A stretch of DNA of 64,000 nt from Dermatophilaceae bacterium Soc4.6 (GTDB taxonomy: Bacteria > Actinomycetota > Actinomycetes > Actinomycetales > Dermatophilaceae), in assembly GCA_039889245.1 (NCBI GenBank), contig JAZGVH010000002.1:4216001-4280000 (forward strand). The letters are read 5' to 3'. Shown piece by piece: positions 41,930 through 53,200 of the stretch (the first letter of the stretch is position 1; each line of letters opens with the position of its first letter). The notes beneath the pieces were generated by a model. That model made no database searches. It saw only the letters and a list, made by a program, of their open reading frames with translations, and was not told the DNA's origin. The position numbers were made by a program, and so were the translations under genes.

Positions 41930-43689
41930 CGATGGTCGTCCTCGCGCTCGCGCCAGCGGCTCGTGATGGGTAGCCGTCGGTCCTTGCCGAAGGCCAGGGG
42001 TGAGATCTTGGGGCCGGGGGCGAACTGCCGTCGCTTCCACTCGGCGCGGTCGACCAGCAGGATGACGCGGTCGACCGTCTCGGGGTCGAAGCCGTCGGCG
42101 ATCAGCTGGTCGCGGCCGTGGGCCACCCCGACGTAGCCGGCGAGGATCGCGTCGAGCACCTCGTAGGGAGGTAGGGAGTCCTGGTCGGTCTGGTCGGGGC
42201 GCAGCTCCGCCGAGGGTGGCTTGGTGATGGTCGACTCGGGGATCGGGGGGCTCTGACCGTGCTCGACGGCATACCGGTTGCGCCACCGCGCCAGCTCCCA
42301 GACCAGGGTCTTGGGCACGTCCTTGATCGGCGCGTAGCCGCCGACGCTGTCGCCGTAGATCGTGGAGTAGCCCACCGAGACCTCGGACTTGTTGCTGTTG
42401 GCCAGCACCAGCGGTCCCTCGGCGTTGCTGATCGCCATCCAGATGACGCCGCGCACCCGCGCCTGGAGGTTCTCCTCGGCCACACCGGTCAGGGCCAGGC
42501 CCTCGACGAAGGGGCTGACCATCGGCTCGATGGGCACGACGCGGTAGTCGGCGCCGAGGTTCTCGCACAGCTGCTGTGCGTCGTCCTTGCTGCCCTGGGA
42601 GGAGTACTTGCTCGGGTTGCTGATGCCGATGACGTTCTCGCCGCCGAGCACGTCGGCGGCGAGCGTGGCCACGACGGTCGAGTCGATCCCGCCGGAGACC
42701 CCGAGCAGCACCTTGCCGAAGCCGTTCTTGCGCACGTAGTCGTGGAGCCCGAGACCGACCGCCCGCCAGACCTCCTCGACCGGGTCGAGCCTCGGGTAGA
42801 TGCGCGCGGGCAGCGGCTCGTAGGGCGCGAGGGCCTCCTCGCTGACGACGACGTGGGCGACGCCGGCGGGCAGCACCTCGCCGTCGACGGTCGAGGAGTG
42901 GAGGTCGAGGTCGACGACGACGAGGTCCTCGACGAACTGCGGGCCACGGGCGATCAGCTCACCGTCGCGGCCGACCACCATCGAGTCACCGTCGAAGACG
43001 AGCTCGTCCTGCCCCCCGACCGTGTTGAGGTAGGCCAGCGCGCAGCCGGCCTCACCCGCACGGCGGGCCACCAGCTGAAGCCGGGTGTCGTTCTTCTCCC
43101 GCTCGTAGGGCGAGCCGTTGATCACCAGGAGCAGCTCGGCGCCTGCCGCGCGGGTCTGCGCGACGGGACCGCCCTCCTGCCAGAGGTCCTCGCAGATCGC
43201 GATGGCCACGTCGACCCCACGCACCCGCACGACCGTGAGCGTCTCGCCGGGAGCGAAGATGCGGTACTCGTCGAAGACCCCGTAGTTGGGCAGGTGGTGC
43301 TTGGCGTAGCGGGCCACGACTTCGCCGCCCACGAGCACGGCGGCGCAGTTCTGGGGCAGGGTGCGGCTGGGATCGCGGTCGCGGTCGCCGTAGGGGCGGG
43401 CGTCGACCGCGGTGTCGAGATAGCCCACGACGACCGGCAGGTCGCCGTGGCCGTCACCGGCGAGGGCGACGGCCAGCGCACCCAGGGCCTGCTGAGAGGC
43501 CCGCACGAACGACGACCGCAGGGCGAGGTCCTCGACGGGGTAGCCGGTCAGGACCATCTCGGGGAAGGCCACGAGGTGCGCGCCCGCTGCGGCTGCCTCG
43601 GCCACCCGCCCGCGGATCATGGCGGCGTTGCCCTCGAGGTCGCCCACCGTGGGGTTGACCTGGGCCATCGCGAGCCGCAGCTGTGCCAT
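41926..43689 (-). CDS. nadE: NAD+ synthase, glutamine-dependent
   Basis: 587 residues from the ATG at 43689. The N-terminal nitrilase-type glutaminase domain (about 1-265) has [10 protein letters not shown] (Glu), [15 protein letters not shown] (Lys) and AICEDLW (Cys). The C-terminal synthetase domain (about 290-587) has [16 protein letters not shown], the PP-loop SGGxDS, and [19 protein letters not shown]. It makes NAD from deamido-NAD using glutamine and ATP. It is divergent from the UvrA2-type gene with 85 bases between, and is the first gene of nadE-panB. Confidence 0.96.
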   Translation of the reverse strand: MAQLRLAMAQVNPTVGDLEGNAAMIRGRVAEAAAAGAHLVAFPEMVLTGYPVEDLALRSSFVRASQQALGALAVALAGDGHGDLPVVVGYLDTAVDARPYGDRDRDPSRTLPQNCAAVLVGGEVVARYAKHHLPNYGVFDEYRIFAPGETLTVVRVRGVDVAIAICEDLWQEGGPVAQTRAAGAELLLVINGSPYEREKNDTRLQLVARRAGEAGCALAYLNTVGGQDELVFDGDSMVVGRDGELIARGPQFVEDLVVVDLDLHSSTVDGEVLPAGVAHVVVSEEALAPYEPLPARIYPRLDPVEEVWRAVGLGLHDYVRKNGFGKVLLGVSGGIDSTVVATLAADVLGGENVIGISNPSKYSSQGSKDDAQQLCENLGADYRVVPIEPMVSPFVEGLALTGVAEENLQARVRGVIWMAISNAEGPLVLANSNKSEVSVGYSTIYGDSVGGYAPIKDVPKTLVWELARWRNRYAVEHGQSPPIPESTITKPPSAELRPDQTDQDSLPPYEVLDAILAGYVGVAHGRDQLIADGFDPETVDRVILLVDRAEWKRRQFAPGPKISPLAFGKDRRLPITSRWREREDDHR

Positions 43690-43774
43690 GCACCGGAGCC
43701 TATCTGCGGGCCCCGGCGGGCGGTCGACCGGTGCGGACGGGCTGGGCTGGTGTCCGGACGGGTAGGAATAGCCC

Positions 43775-46279
43775 GTGAACAGCGTGCCCATCATGTCCGT
43801 CATGCCTCCCCCGACACCTCCGCACATCGACGGCTTCGTCCACGTGCGGGGGGCCAGCGTGCACAACCTGCGTGACATCGACGTCGACCTGCCGCGCGAC
43901 GCGCTCGTCGCCTTCACGGGGGTGTCCGGTTCGGGCAAGTCGTCGCTGGCCTTCGGCACGCTGTATGCCGAGGCGCAGCGTCGCTACGTCGAGTCGGTCG
44001 CCCCGTACGCACGGCGACTGCTGCAGCAGGTGGCTGCGCCGCACGTGCGGGAGATCACCGGGCTGCCGCCGGCTGTCGCGCTGCAGCAGCGACGTGGTGC
44101 GCCGAGCTCGCGCTCGACCGTCGGCACCATCACGACGCTGTCCAACCTGATGCGCATGCTCTACTCACGGGCCGGCACCTACCCGCCGGGCGCGGGGCAC
44201 CTCGCGGCCGAGGCCTTCTCGCCCAACACGGCGGTCGGCGCCTGCCCCGAGTGCCACGGCCTCGGGGTCGTGCACGACGTCGCCGAGGACCTCCTGGTCC
44301 CAGACCCCTCGTTGAGCATCCGTGACGGAGCGGTGGCGGCCTGGCCGGGCGCCTGGCAGGGGGCCAACCTGCGCCGCATCGTCGCCACCCTCGGCATCGA
44401 CGTCGACCGTCCGTGGCGCGAGCTCTCTCGGGAGGACCGCGACTGGGTGCTCTACACCGACGAGCAGCCGTCGGTCCTGGTCACCCGACGCGGCGAGCGC
44501 GACGACTCGACCGGCCGCGACTACCACGGGACCTTCTGGAGCGCCCGCAAGCACGTGCACCACGTGCTGGCCGACTCGGGGAGCCCGACGATGCGCGCAC
44601 GCGCGTTGCGCTTCGTGCGCACCGAGCCCTGTCGGCCGTGCCGCGGCAGCGGGCTGACGCGGCAGGCCCTCGAGGTCACCTACGCAGGGCTCGCGATCGA
44701 CGAGATCAACGCGATGCCCTTCACCGAGCTGGCGAGCCTGCTGGGTGGGTCGGCAGACAGCCGGGCGAGCGAGGCGGCCACCGTCCTCAGCTCGGACCTC
44801 GTGACGCGGCTCGAGGTGCTGGTCGACCTGGGTCTCGGCTATCTCGGGCTGGGCCGCACCTCGACCACGCTCTCACCCGGCGAGGCCCAGCGACTGCGGA
44901 TCGCGACCGCTCTGCGCTCGGGTCTCTTCGGCGTGGTCTACGTGCTCGACGAGCCTTCTGCCGGGCTCCACCCGGCCGATGCGGAGCCGCTGCTCGCGGT
45001 GCTCGACCGGCTGAGGGCGTCGGGCAACACGCTGTTCGTCGTGGAGCACGACATGGACGTCGTCCGGCGGGCCGACTGGGTGGTCGACATCGGGCCGGCT
45101 GCCGGTGAGGGCGGGGGCCGGGTGCTCTACTCCGGGCCGGTCGCGGGGCTCGAGCACGTGGACGAGTCGCCGACCAGCGCCCACCTCTTCGGTCGGGTGC
45201 CGCGCCCCCAGCACGACCCGCGCTCACCCGACGGATGGCTGCGAATGCACGACGTCTCACGGCACAACCTCGTGGGCGTCTCGCTCGACGTGCCCCTCCG
45301 GGTGATGACGGCGGTCACCGGCGTCTCGGGGTCGGGCAAGTCGACGCTGGTCACCCAGGTCCTCGCCGAGGTCGTGCGCCGGCACCTAGGTCTGACGCGC
45401 CATCCCGCTGAGCCAACGGAATCCGACCTCGAGCCGCAGGACGAGAGCGATCCGGCAGTCGACATCGGTGGTGTCTCGGGAATGGAGTCGCTCGAGCGAC
45501 TCGTCCTGGTCGACCAACGGCCGATCGGGCGCACCCCCCGGTCCAACCTCGCCACCTACACCGGCCTCTTCGACGCCGTCCGTAGTCTGTTCGCCAGCAC
45601 CGACGAGGCTCGGCGTCGGGGATACGGAGCGGGGCGATTCTCCTTCAACGTCGCCGAGGGACGGTGTGGCACCTGCCAGGGCGAGGGATTCGTCTCGGTC
45701 GAGCTGATGTTCCTGCCCGCCACCTACGCGCCCTGCCCCACCTGTCACGGAGCGCGCTACGACCCGCAGACCCTCGAGGTGACCTACGGCGGGCGCTCCG
45801 TCGCCGAGGTGCTGGCGATGTCGGTCGACGAGGCTGCGCTCTTCTTCGCCGGTGTTCCCCAGGTGCTGCGCAGCCTGCAGACCCTGCGCGACGTGGGGTT
45901 GGGCTACCTGCGGCTCGGGCAGCCGGCGACCGAGCTGAGCGGTGGGGAGGCACAGCGCATCAAGCTGGCCACGGAGCTGCAGCGGGCTCGACGCGGGCAC
46001 ACCCTCTACCTGCTCGACGAGCCGACGACCGGACTGCACCCGGCCGACGTCCTGCTGCTGCTGGAGCAGCTGCATCGGCTCGTCGACGCGGGCAACACCG
46101 TCGTGCTCGTCGAGCACGACCTCGACACCGTGGCCACCGCCGACTGGGTGGTCGACCTCGGCCCCGGGGGCGGTGACGCCGGGGGGAGGGTCGTCGCCAC
46201 CGGCACGCCGTACGACGTCGCGGTCGCCGGAGCCGGGGCGACGGCTCCCTATCTCGCCCGCAGACTGGGCCTCGAGTGA
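43775..46279 (+). CDS. UvrA2-type ABC ATPase (excinuclease UvrA paralogue)
   Basis: 834 residues starting at GTG 43775 with an AGGA upstream. There are two ABC units: Walker A GVSGSGKSSL at about 49-58 and GVSGSGKSTL at about 516-525, and signature regions TLSPGEAQRLRIA and ELSGGEAQRIKLA. Zinc-knuckle pairs are CPECHGLG/CRPCRGSG and CGTCQGEG/CPTCHGA. It is shorter than housekeeping UvrA (about 950), lacking the UvrB-binding insert, as in UvrA2/DrrC proteins linked to DNA-damaging drug resistance. It is not part of a uvrB operon. Its specific role is inferred from the class. Confidence 0.9.
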   Translation: MNSVPIMSVMPPPTPPHIDGFVHVRGASVHNLRDIDVDLPRDALVAFTGVSGSGKSSLAFGTLYAEAQRRYVESVAPYARRLLQQVAAPHVREITGLPPAVALQQRRGAPSSRSTVGTITTLSNLMRMLYSRAGTYPPGAGHLAAEAFSPNTAVGACPECHGLGVVHDVAEDLLVPDPSLSIRDGAVAAWPGAWQGANLRRIVATLGIDVDRPWRELSREDRDWVLYTDEQPSVLVTRRGERDDSTGRDYHGTFWSARKHVHHVLADSGSPTMRARALRFVRTEPCRPCRGSGLTRQALEVTYAGLAIDEINAMPFTELASLLGGSADSRASEAATVLSSDLVTRLEVLVDLGLGYLGLGRTSTTLSPGEAQRLRIATALRSGLFGVVYVLDEPSAGLHPADAEPLLAVLDRLRASGNTLFVVEHDMDVVRRADWVVDIGPAAGEGGGRVLYSGPVAGLEHVDESPTSAHLFGRVPRPQHDPRSPDGWLRMHDVSRHNLVGVSLDVPLRVMTAVTGVSGSGKSTLVTQVLAEVVRRHLGLTRHPAEPTESDLEPQDESDPAVDIGGVSGMESLERLVLVDQRPIGRTPRSNLATYTGLFDAVRSLFASTDEARRRGYGAGRFSFNVAEGRCGTCQGEGFVSVELMFLPATYAPCPTCHGARYDPQTLEVTYGGRSVAEVLAMSVDEAALFFAGVPQVLRSLQTLRDVGLGYLRLGQPATELSGGEAQRIKLATELQRARRGHTLYLLDEPTTGLHPADVLLLLEQLHRLVDAGNTVVLVEHDLDTVATADWVVDLGPGGGDAGGRVVATGTPYDVAVAGAGATAPYLARRLGLE

Positions 46280-46291
46280 GCCGAGCAGGCC

Positions 46292-47149
46292 TCAGGCGGC
46301 GGGTGACCCGAAGACCTGGAGCTCGGTGAGGTCGCTGTAGGTGCAGCCACCGAAGCCCCCCGAGGGACAGCTGGTGGCAAAGCTCGGCACCTGGCTGCCC
46401 AGGATCCAGAGCTTCACGAAGCGCACACCGCTCGCTGCCACCGGCACCTGGTTGTAGCGCCCGCGGTCGGTGGCCGTGAAGGTGCCCATGGTGGCGGTCG
46501 TCCAGGTGGTGCCGTCGACCGACGTGTCGATGCGGTAGGCGCCCGTGGCCGAGCTGCCGGGGTCGCCACAGGTGGACGACGGGTCGACGGCGAACGACGA
46601 CACGTCGACCGTGGCGCCGAGGTCGACCGTGACGTACTTCGGCACGAAGACGTTGGTCGGGGTGCCGTTGTCGTCACCGGTGGTCGAGCCCCAGCCGCTG
46701 CCCTGGGACAGGTCGATGGCGCCCCGGGGACCGCACGAGAAGCTCGAGTAGTCGGGTCCGTTGAAGCCGACCACATCGGCCCCGCCGCTGGCGGCGGCCC
46801 AGTCGCGGCGCAGCGTGAAGCTGCCGTCGCTCGCCTTGCGGGTGTTGACCGCCTTGGTCGACAGCTCGTAGCCGTCCTTGCTCGCGACGACCTTGGCGTA
46901 GGTGCCTGGCAAGACGTTCGGGATGACGTAGGTGCCCGTGCCGTTGGTGACGGCGGTGTAGTCGCTCGAGTAGCCCGAGTCGTGGCCCGTGACGTGGACG
47001 ACGACGCCGGCCAGCGGGGTGTTGCCACTGCTGGGGTCGGTGACCCGGCCGCTGATCGACGTGCGCGGGGTCTGGGCCGCGGGACGGACGTGGAAGTCCT
47101 CGGCCGGCATCGCGTCACCGGCGTCGGTGGCGCCCAGGAGATCCTCCGG
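46292..47149 (-). pseudogene. 3' fragment of a secreted M36-type metalloprotease
   Basis: The readable part (ATG at 47110, in-frame homology back to a TGA at 47150-47152) has PAEDFHVRP, then a carboxypeptidase regulatory-like domain (ISGRVTDPSSGNTPLAGVVV, NVLPGTYAKVVASKDGYE), and a C-terminal discoidin-like domain (VTVDLGATVDVSSFAVDPSS, KLWILGSQ). In actinobacteria this is the tail of large fungalysin-type (M36) extracellular proteases. The protease domain, HExxH motif and signal peptide are all missing upstream, where the phytoene-desaturase-like gene region begins. It looks like the remnant of a deletion. If expressed from 47110, the product would lack a signal peptide. Confidence 0.65.
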
Positions 47150-47287
47150 TCAGGTCGGGATCTGACCTGAGAAAGAGACCCCTTCGTGGTCTTTGTCGAC
47201 CAGCGGCTCGTGCCACGAGGGGTCTGGCGGGGCACGACCGATCTCGAGAGGTGTGCGGGTCGTCACCGGGTCGTAGGGTCGTGACTC

Positions 47288-48850
47288 GTGACCACCTACG
47301 ACGACATCGTCATCGGCGCCGGCCACAACGGCCTCACCGCCGCGGCCTACCTCGCACGAGCAGGTCGCAGCGTGCTGGTGCTCGAGCGCCTCGACCACGT
47401 CGGCGGGGCTGCGGTCTCGGCGCGCGCCTTTGCTGGCCTGGACGCCCGCCTGTCGCGCTACTCCTACCTCGTCTCGCTCCTCCCGCAGCAGCTGGTGCGC
47501 GACCTCGACCTCGATCTGCGGCTGGTCCGTCGCCGCTACTCCAGCTACACCCCGCTCCCGTCGGACCCTCGTCGCGGCCTCCTGGTCGACACCGCCGACC
47601 CCGCCTCGACCAGGGCGTCGTTCGTCGAGGTCACGGGCGACGACCGCGACTTCGAGGCGTGGGAACGCTTCTACGCTCGGATGGGGGCGTTGGCCCGGCA
47701 GATCTGGCCCACGGTCCTGCAGCCTCTGCGATCGCCGGCCGAGCTGCGTGACCTCGTCGGTGACGACGACCTCTGGGACGCGCTCACGACGAGACCGCTG
47801 GGCGAGCTGCTGCGCGCCACCTTCGACGACGACCTCGTGCGGGGACTCGTCGCCTCGGACGCGCTCATCGGGACGTTTGCCGACCTCGACGACCCCTCCC
47901 TGGCCCAGAACACCTGCTTCCTCTACCACCTGGTGGGTGGTGGCACAGGCGACTGGGACGTCCCCGTGGGCGGGATGGGGGCCGTCAGCGGTGCCCTCGC
48001 CCGCGCTGCGGCCCACGCAGGAGCCACGATCGTCACCGGGGCCGAGGTCACCGCGGTGACGGCCGATGGCGAGGTCACCTGGACCCACGAGGGCCGGGCT
48101 CGCTCGACCCGGGGGCAGGTCCTGGTCGGGCTGGCCCCGGCCGTGCTCGACCGGCTGCTCGCCTCCGCCGGGGCCGGGCCGGTCTCGAGCGGGCCGGCGC
48201 CCGAGGGGTCGCAGCTGAAGGTCAACATGCTGCTTCGTCGGCTACCCCGGCTGGCCGACCCCCGCATCGACCCGGTGGCCGCCTTCTCCGGCACCTTCCA
48301 CGTCGCCGAGACCTTCACCCAGCTGCAGGAGGCGTATGCCCTGGCAGCCACGGGCGTCGTCCCCGCCGGCGGCCCGTCCGAGATCTACTGCCACACCCTG
48401 TCGGACCGATCGATCCTAGGGCCCGAGCTGGCCGAGTCCGACGCGCAGACCCTGACCCTCTTCGGTCTCCACTTCCCCGCCCGGGTCTTCGCGCCCGACC
48501 ACGAGACCCGTCGCGACGAGGCCCTGCGGGCGGTCATGACGGCCCTCGACGGCGTGCTGGGCGAGCCGCTCGAGCCGCTGCTGCTGCGCGACGCCGACGG
48601 ACTTGCGGCCATCGAGGTCCGCAGCCCCCTCGACCTCGAGGGCGACCTCGCCCTGCCCGGCGGCAACATCTTCCACCGCGCCCTGCAGTGGCCGTGGGCC
48701 GAGCAGCCGGACGAGGTCGGGCGCTGGGGAGGCGAGACCCGCTACCCGCGGATCACCCTGGCGGGTGCCGGTGCCCGACGTGGCGGCGGGGTCTCTGGCA
48801 TCGCCGGGCACAACGCGGCGCGGGCCGTCCTGGAGCTGACGGGCGACTAG
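47288..48850 (+). CDS. FAD-dependent oxidoreductase, phytoene desaturase-like (PYROXD2-type)
   Basis: 520 residues starting at GTG. The N-terminal dinucleotide motif GAGHNGLTAAAYLARAG and LERLDHVGGAA (about 10-45) is followed at about 220-236 by GGGTGDWDVPVGGMGAV. The C-terminal FAD contact is AGHNAARAVLELTG. The family covers carotenoid desaturases and PYROXD2-like proteins of unknown substrate. No carotenoid genes (crtB, crtE) are in the window, so a carotenoid role is not supported. It lies 48 bases upstream of glnA and may share its transcript. Confidence 0.85.
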   Translation: MTTYDDIVIGAGHNGLTAAAYLARAGRSVLVLERLDHVGGAAVSARAFAGLDARLSRYSYLVSLLPQQLVRDLDLDLRLVRRRYSSYTPLPSDPRRGLLVDTADPASTRASFVEVTGDDRDFEAWERFYARMGALARQIWPTVLQPLRSPAELRDLVGDDDLWDALTTRPLGELLRATFDDDLVRGLVASDALIGTFADLDDPSLAQNTCFLYHLVGGGTGDWDVPVGGMGAVSGALARAAAHAGATIVTGAEVTAVTADGEVTWTHEGRARSTRGQVLVGLAPAVLDRLLASAGAGPVSSGPAPEGSQLKVNMLLRRLPRLADPRIDPVAAFSGTFHVAETFTQLQEAYALAATGVVPAGGPSEIYCHTLSDRSILGPELAESDAQTLTLFGLHFPARVFAPDHETRRDEALRAVMTALDGVLGEPLEPLLLRDADGLAAIEVRSPLDLEGDLALPGGNIFHRALQWPWAEQPDEVGRWGGETRYPRITLAGAGARRGGGVSGIAGHNAARAVLELTGD

Positions 48851-48898
48851 GGCGCGCCTGTGCGCCGGCGAGCCCGCGGCATACGGCACGATGTCACC

Positions 48899-50236
48899 AT
48901 GGACCGTCAGCAAGAGTTCGTCCTCCGCACCATCGAGGAGCGTGACATCCGCTTCGTGCGGCTGTGGTTCACCGATGTGCTCGGCACCCTCAAGTCCGTC
49001 GCCGTCGCGCCGGCCGAGCTCGAGGGAGCGTTCGCCGAGGGCATCGGCTTCGACGGCTCCTCGATCGAGGGCCTGTCCCGCGTCTACGAGGCCGACATGC
49101 TCGTGCGACCCGACCCGAGCACCTTCCAGGTGCTGCCGTGGCGGGGTGAGAACCCGGGCACCGCGAGGATGTTCTGCGACCTGCTGCTGCCCGACGGGTC
49201 GCCGGCGTCGGCCGACCCGCGCCACGTGCTCCAGCGCGCCCTGACCAAGGCGGGCGAGATGGGGTTCACCTTCTACACCCACCCCGAGATCGAGTTCTTC
49301 CTGCTCAAGGAGCCGCACACGGCCGGCGGTCACCCGGTGCCGGTCGACGAGGCCGGTTACTTCGACCACGTGCCCCACGGCATGGGCCACGACTTCCGCC
49401 GCGCCGCGATCACGATGCTCGAGTCGATGGGGATCTCGGTCGAGTTCTCCCACCACGAGGGCGCGCCGGGGCAGAACGAGATCGACCTGCGCTACGCCGA
49501 CGCCCTGTCGACGGCTGACAACATCATGACCTTCCGCACCGTGATCAAGGAGGTGGCGCTCGAGCAGGGCATCTACGCGACCTTCATGCCGAAGCCGTTC
49601 GCCGAGCACCCCGGCTCGGGCATGCACACCCACCTCAGCCTCTTCGAGGGGGACACCAACGCCTTCTACGAGGCGGGCGCCCCCTACCAGCTGAGCCGGG
49701 TGGGCCGGCAGTTCATCGCCGGGCTGCTGCGACACGGGGCCGAGATCGCCGCCGTCACCAACCAGTGGGTCAACTCCTACAAGCGACTCTGGGGTGGGGG
49801 AGAGGCCCCCGCCCACCTGACCTGGGGGCACAACAACCGCTCCGCGCTGGTGCGCATCCCGATGTACAAGCCCGACAAGGGCAACTCCAGCCGGGTCGAG
49901 GTGCGCTCCCTCGACGCCGCCTGCAACCCCTACCTCGCCTTCGCGGTGCTGCTCACGGCCGGGCTGAAGGGCATCGAGGGCGAGTACGAGCTGCCTCCGG
50001 AGACCGAGGACGACGTCTGGAGCCTCACGGACGGCGAGCGGCTGGCCATGGGGGTGCAACCACTGCCGAGCTCGCTCGGTCGGGCGCTCGAGATCATGGA
50101 GAGGAGCGACCTCGTGGCCGAGACCCTCGGCGAGCACGTCTTCGACTTCTTCCTGCGCAACAAGCGCAAGGAGTGGCTCGACTACCGCCACCAGGTGACG
50201 CAGTTCGAGCTCGACCGCTACCTGCCGAGTCTCTGA
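48899..50236 (+). CDS. glnA: glutamine synthetase, type I (GlnA2-like)
   Basis: 445 residues from the ATG at 48899; an upstream in-frame start at 48860 adds only 13 basic residues. The signature motifs are GFDGSSIEGL, THPEIEFFLL, EFSHHEGAPGQNEIDLRYAD, NSYKRLWGGGEAPAHLTWG and NNRSALVRIP. Its length and closeness to glnE match the GlnA2 type of actinobacteria, shorter than the ~470-residue main GSI-beta. It makes glutamine from glutamate, ammonia and ATP. The 20-base gap to glnE suggests co-transcription. Confidence 0.95.
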   Translation: MDRQQEFVLRTIEERDIRFVRLWFTDVLGTLKSVAVAPAELEGAFAEGIGFDGSSIEGLSRVYEADMLVRPDPSTFQVLPWRGENPGTARMFCDLLLPDGSPASADPRHVLQRALTKAGEMGFTFYTHPEIEFFLLKEPHTAGGHPVPVDEAGYFDHVPHGMGHDFRRAAITMLESMGISVEFSHHEGAPGQNEIDLRYADALSTADNIMTFRTVIKEVALEQGIYATFMPKPFAEHPGSGMHTHLSLFEGDTNAFYEAGAPYQLSRVGRQFIAGLLRHGAEIAAVTNQWVNSYKRLWGGGEAPAHLTWGHNNRSALVRIPMYKPDKGNSSRVEVRSLDAACNPYLAFAVLLTAGLKGIEGEYELPPETEDDVWSLTDGERLAMGVQPLPSSLGRALEIMERSDLVAETLGEHVFDFFLRNKRKEWLDYRHQVTQFELDRYLPSL

Positions 50237-50256
50237 CCCCGGCGGCCAGACGCCTC

Positions 50257-53200
50257 GTGCCTCCCCGGATCAGCAGCCACGCGCAGCTCGCCCGTCTCGG
50301 TTTCGCGGAGCCGGAGCGGGCTGACCGCCTGCTGGCCGACCCGGTGCTCGCGGGCCTGCTCGACCCCCTCGACGACCACTTCGACGACGGGCTCGTCGAG
50401 GCGCTGAGCCGGGCGGCCGACCCCGACCTCGCGCTCCTGGGCCTGGTGCGCCTGCTCGAGTCGCTGGCCGCGACCCCGAGCCCGGCGGGCGCCGCCGACG
50501 ACGTCGAGCGGCTGCAGGTGGTGTCGACCCTGCGTCACCGCGGTCTCGGGCGCGATCGGCTCGTGGCGGTGCTCGGTGGGTCGACCGCGCTGGTCGACCA
50601 CCTGGCCCGTCACCCCGAGCACTGGCGCGCGGTCGCCGAGGCCTCGATGCCGACGGCCGAGGGGCTGCGCAACGACCTGCAGGATGCGGTGGCCCCACGG
50701 GGCCGGGGCGAGCTGCCGGCCTACGACGCCCTGCGGGTGGCCTACCGGCGGCAGCTGCTCTCGATCACCGCCCTCGACCTCACCTCCAGCGACCCGGTCG
50801 CCTACCTGCCCATCGTGGCCGAGCAGCTCGCGTGGCTCGCCGAGGCGGCGCTCGAGGCGGCGCTGGCCATCGCCCGCGAAGACCTCGGTCCCGGCCACGA
50901 GGCCGCACGCCTCGCCGTGATCGGGATGGGCAAGACTGGTGGTGGGGAGCTCAACTACGTCTCCGACGTCGACGTGATCTTCGTCGTGGAGCCGGCAGCC
51001 GGCCACAGCGAGGCCCGGGCGATCGAGGTGGGCACCCAGCTGGCGGTGTCGCTGATGAGGGCCTGCTCGGCCACCTCGGCCGAGGGGAGCCTGTGGCCCG
51101 TCGACGCGGCACTGCGGCCGGAGGGCAAGAACGGGCCCCTGGTGCGCACCATCGCGGGCCACCGGGCCTACTACGAGCGCTGGGCGAAGACCTGGGAGTT
51201 TCAGGCGCTGCTGAAGGCCTGGGTGTCGGCCGGGGACCGCGAGGTGGGCGAGTCCTACCTCGCGGTCATCCGGCCCTTCGTCTGGGAGGCGTCCGGCCGT
51301 GACAACTTCGTCGAGGACGTGCGGGCGATGCGGCGTCGGGTCGAGGCGCACGTGCCGGCAGCCGAGGCGGGTCGACAGCTCAAGCTCGGCCGGGGCGGCC
51401 TGCGCGACGTGGAGTTCGCCGTGCAGCTGCTCCAGCTGGTGCACGGGCGCTCCGACCCGACCCTGAGGTCGGCGACGACGCTGGAGGCGCTCGCGTCGCT
51501 GGCGAAGGGCGGCTACGTCGGACGTGACGACGCGGCGACCCTCGACGAGGCCTACCGGCTGCTGCGCACGCTCGAGCACCGCATCCAGCTGCACCGCATG
51601 CGCCGCACCCACCTCATGCCGACCAGTGACGCCGACCTGCGGAGGCTGGGGCGCTCGATCGGCCTGCGCATCGACGCCGCCAAGGCCGTGGTGGACCTGT
51701 GGCAGTCACGCGCCCGAGAGGTGCGCCGGCTGCACGAACGACTCTTCTACCGCCCGCTGCTGGGCGCTGCCGCCCGGATGAGGACCGTCGACTCGACACT
51801 CAGCCCGGAGCAGGCCGGCCGTCGCCTGCTCGCCCTCGGCTTCCTCGACCCGGCCGGCGCGCTGCGTCATCTCGAGGCCCTCAGCGTCGGGGTGTCGCGC
51901 CGCGCGGCGATCCAGCGCACGCTGCTCCCGGTCATGCTGGGCTGGCTGGCCGACGAGGCCGATCCTGACGCCGGGCTGCTGGCCTTCCGTCGGGTCAGTG
52001 ACGAGCTGGGCACCATCCCGTGGTATCTCAAGATGCTGCGGGACGAGGGCCGAGCGGCCGAGCGGCTCGCCCGCGTGCTCGGTCGCAGCCGGTATGCCGC
52101 CGACCTGCTCGTGCGCTCACCCGAGAGCGTCTCGATCCTCGGTGACGACCGGGGCCTGCTGCCCCGCACGCAGGACCAGCTGGTGGTGACGATGCGCAGC
52201 GCGGCGATGCGCAAGGTCGAGCCTGCGGTGGGGGTGACGGCCGTGCGTTCCATCCGCCGGCACGAGCTGCTGCGCATCGCCTTCGCCCAGCTGACCGGCC
52301 AGATCGGGGTCGTCGAGGTGGGGCACGCCCTGTCCGACCTCACCGCGGCGACCCTCGAGGTCTGTCTCGAGGCCGTCGTGCGCCAGGTCGAGCAGTCGTT
52401 GGGGGAGCCGCTCGGCACCGAGCTGGCCGTCATCGGCATGGGCAGCCTCGGCGGACGCGAGATGGGCTACGCCTCCGACGCCGACGTCCTCTTCGTGCAC
52501 CGGCCCCGGCCCGGCACTCCCGACGAGGTCGCGCAGAAGCGGGCCCTCACCGTGGTGCAGGAGCTGCGACGACTGCTCGGCGAGCCGGGGCCGGACCCCC
52601 AGCTCGGTGTCGATGCCGACCTGCGCCCGGAGGGCAAGGCCGGTCCGCTGGTGCGCAGTCTCGCCTCGTATGCCGCCTACTACGACCGGTGGGCCCTCAC
52701 CTGGGAGTTCCAGGCCCTGCTGCGAGCCCTCCCCGTGGCCGGGGACCCCGGGCTCGTCGCCGACATGATGGCCCTGGTCGACCCGCTGAGGTATCCCGAG
52801 GCGGGGCTGCCCGCAGCCCGGGTGCGGGACGTGCGGCTCATGAAGGCCCGAGTGGAGGCCGAGCGGCTGCCGCGGGGGGCCGACCGTCGCACCCACCTCA
52901 AGCTGGGTCTCGGCGGCCTCACCGACGTCGAGTGGACCGTGCAGCTGCTGCAGCTGCGGCATGCCGGACGGGTGCCCTCGCTGCGGGTCACGGGGACCAT
53001 GGCCGCCCTCGATGCGGCCGAGGCCGCGGGTCTGCTCCCGGCCGAGACTGCCGCCGACCTGCGCACGGCGTGGGGCTTCGCCACCTCGCTGCGTCGCGCC
53101 TCCGTGCTGTGGCGGGGGCGGGCGGTCGATGCCGTCCCGAGCGACCTGCGTGACGCCGACGGTGTCGGGCGCATCGTCGGTCGAGATGCGGGACGCGGCG

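Noticed and set aside
41930-42568. Upstream in-frame extension of panB
   Set aside because: It reads through nadE in another frame. The panB homology starts at the ATG at 41929, which overlaps the nadE stop.
47288-48850. Carotenoid pathway
   Set aside because: The FAD enzyme resembles phytoene desaturases, but no crtB, crtE or cyclase genes are present, and the PYROXD2-like group is broader.
49765-50256. Upstream in-frame extension of glnE
   Set aside because: It overlaps glnA in a different frame and has no GlnE character. The GTG at 50257 is a better start.
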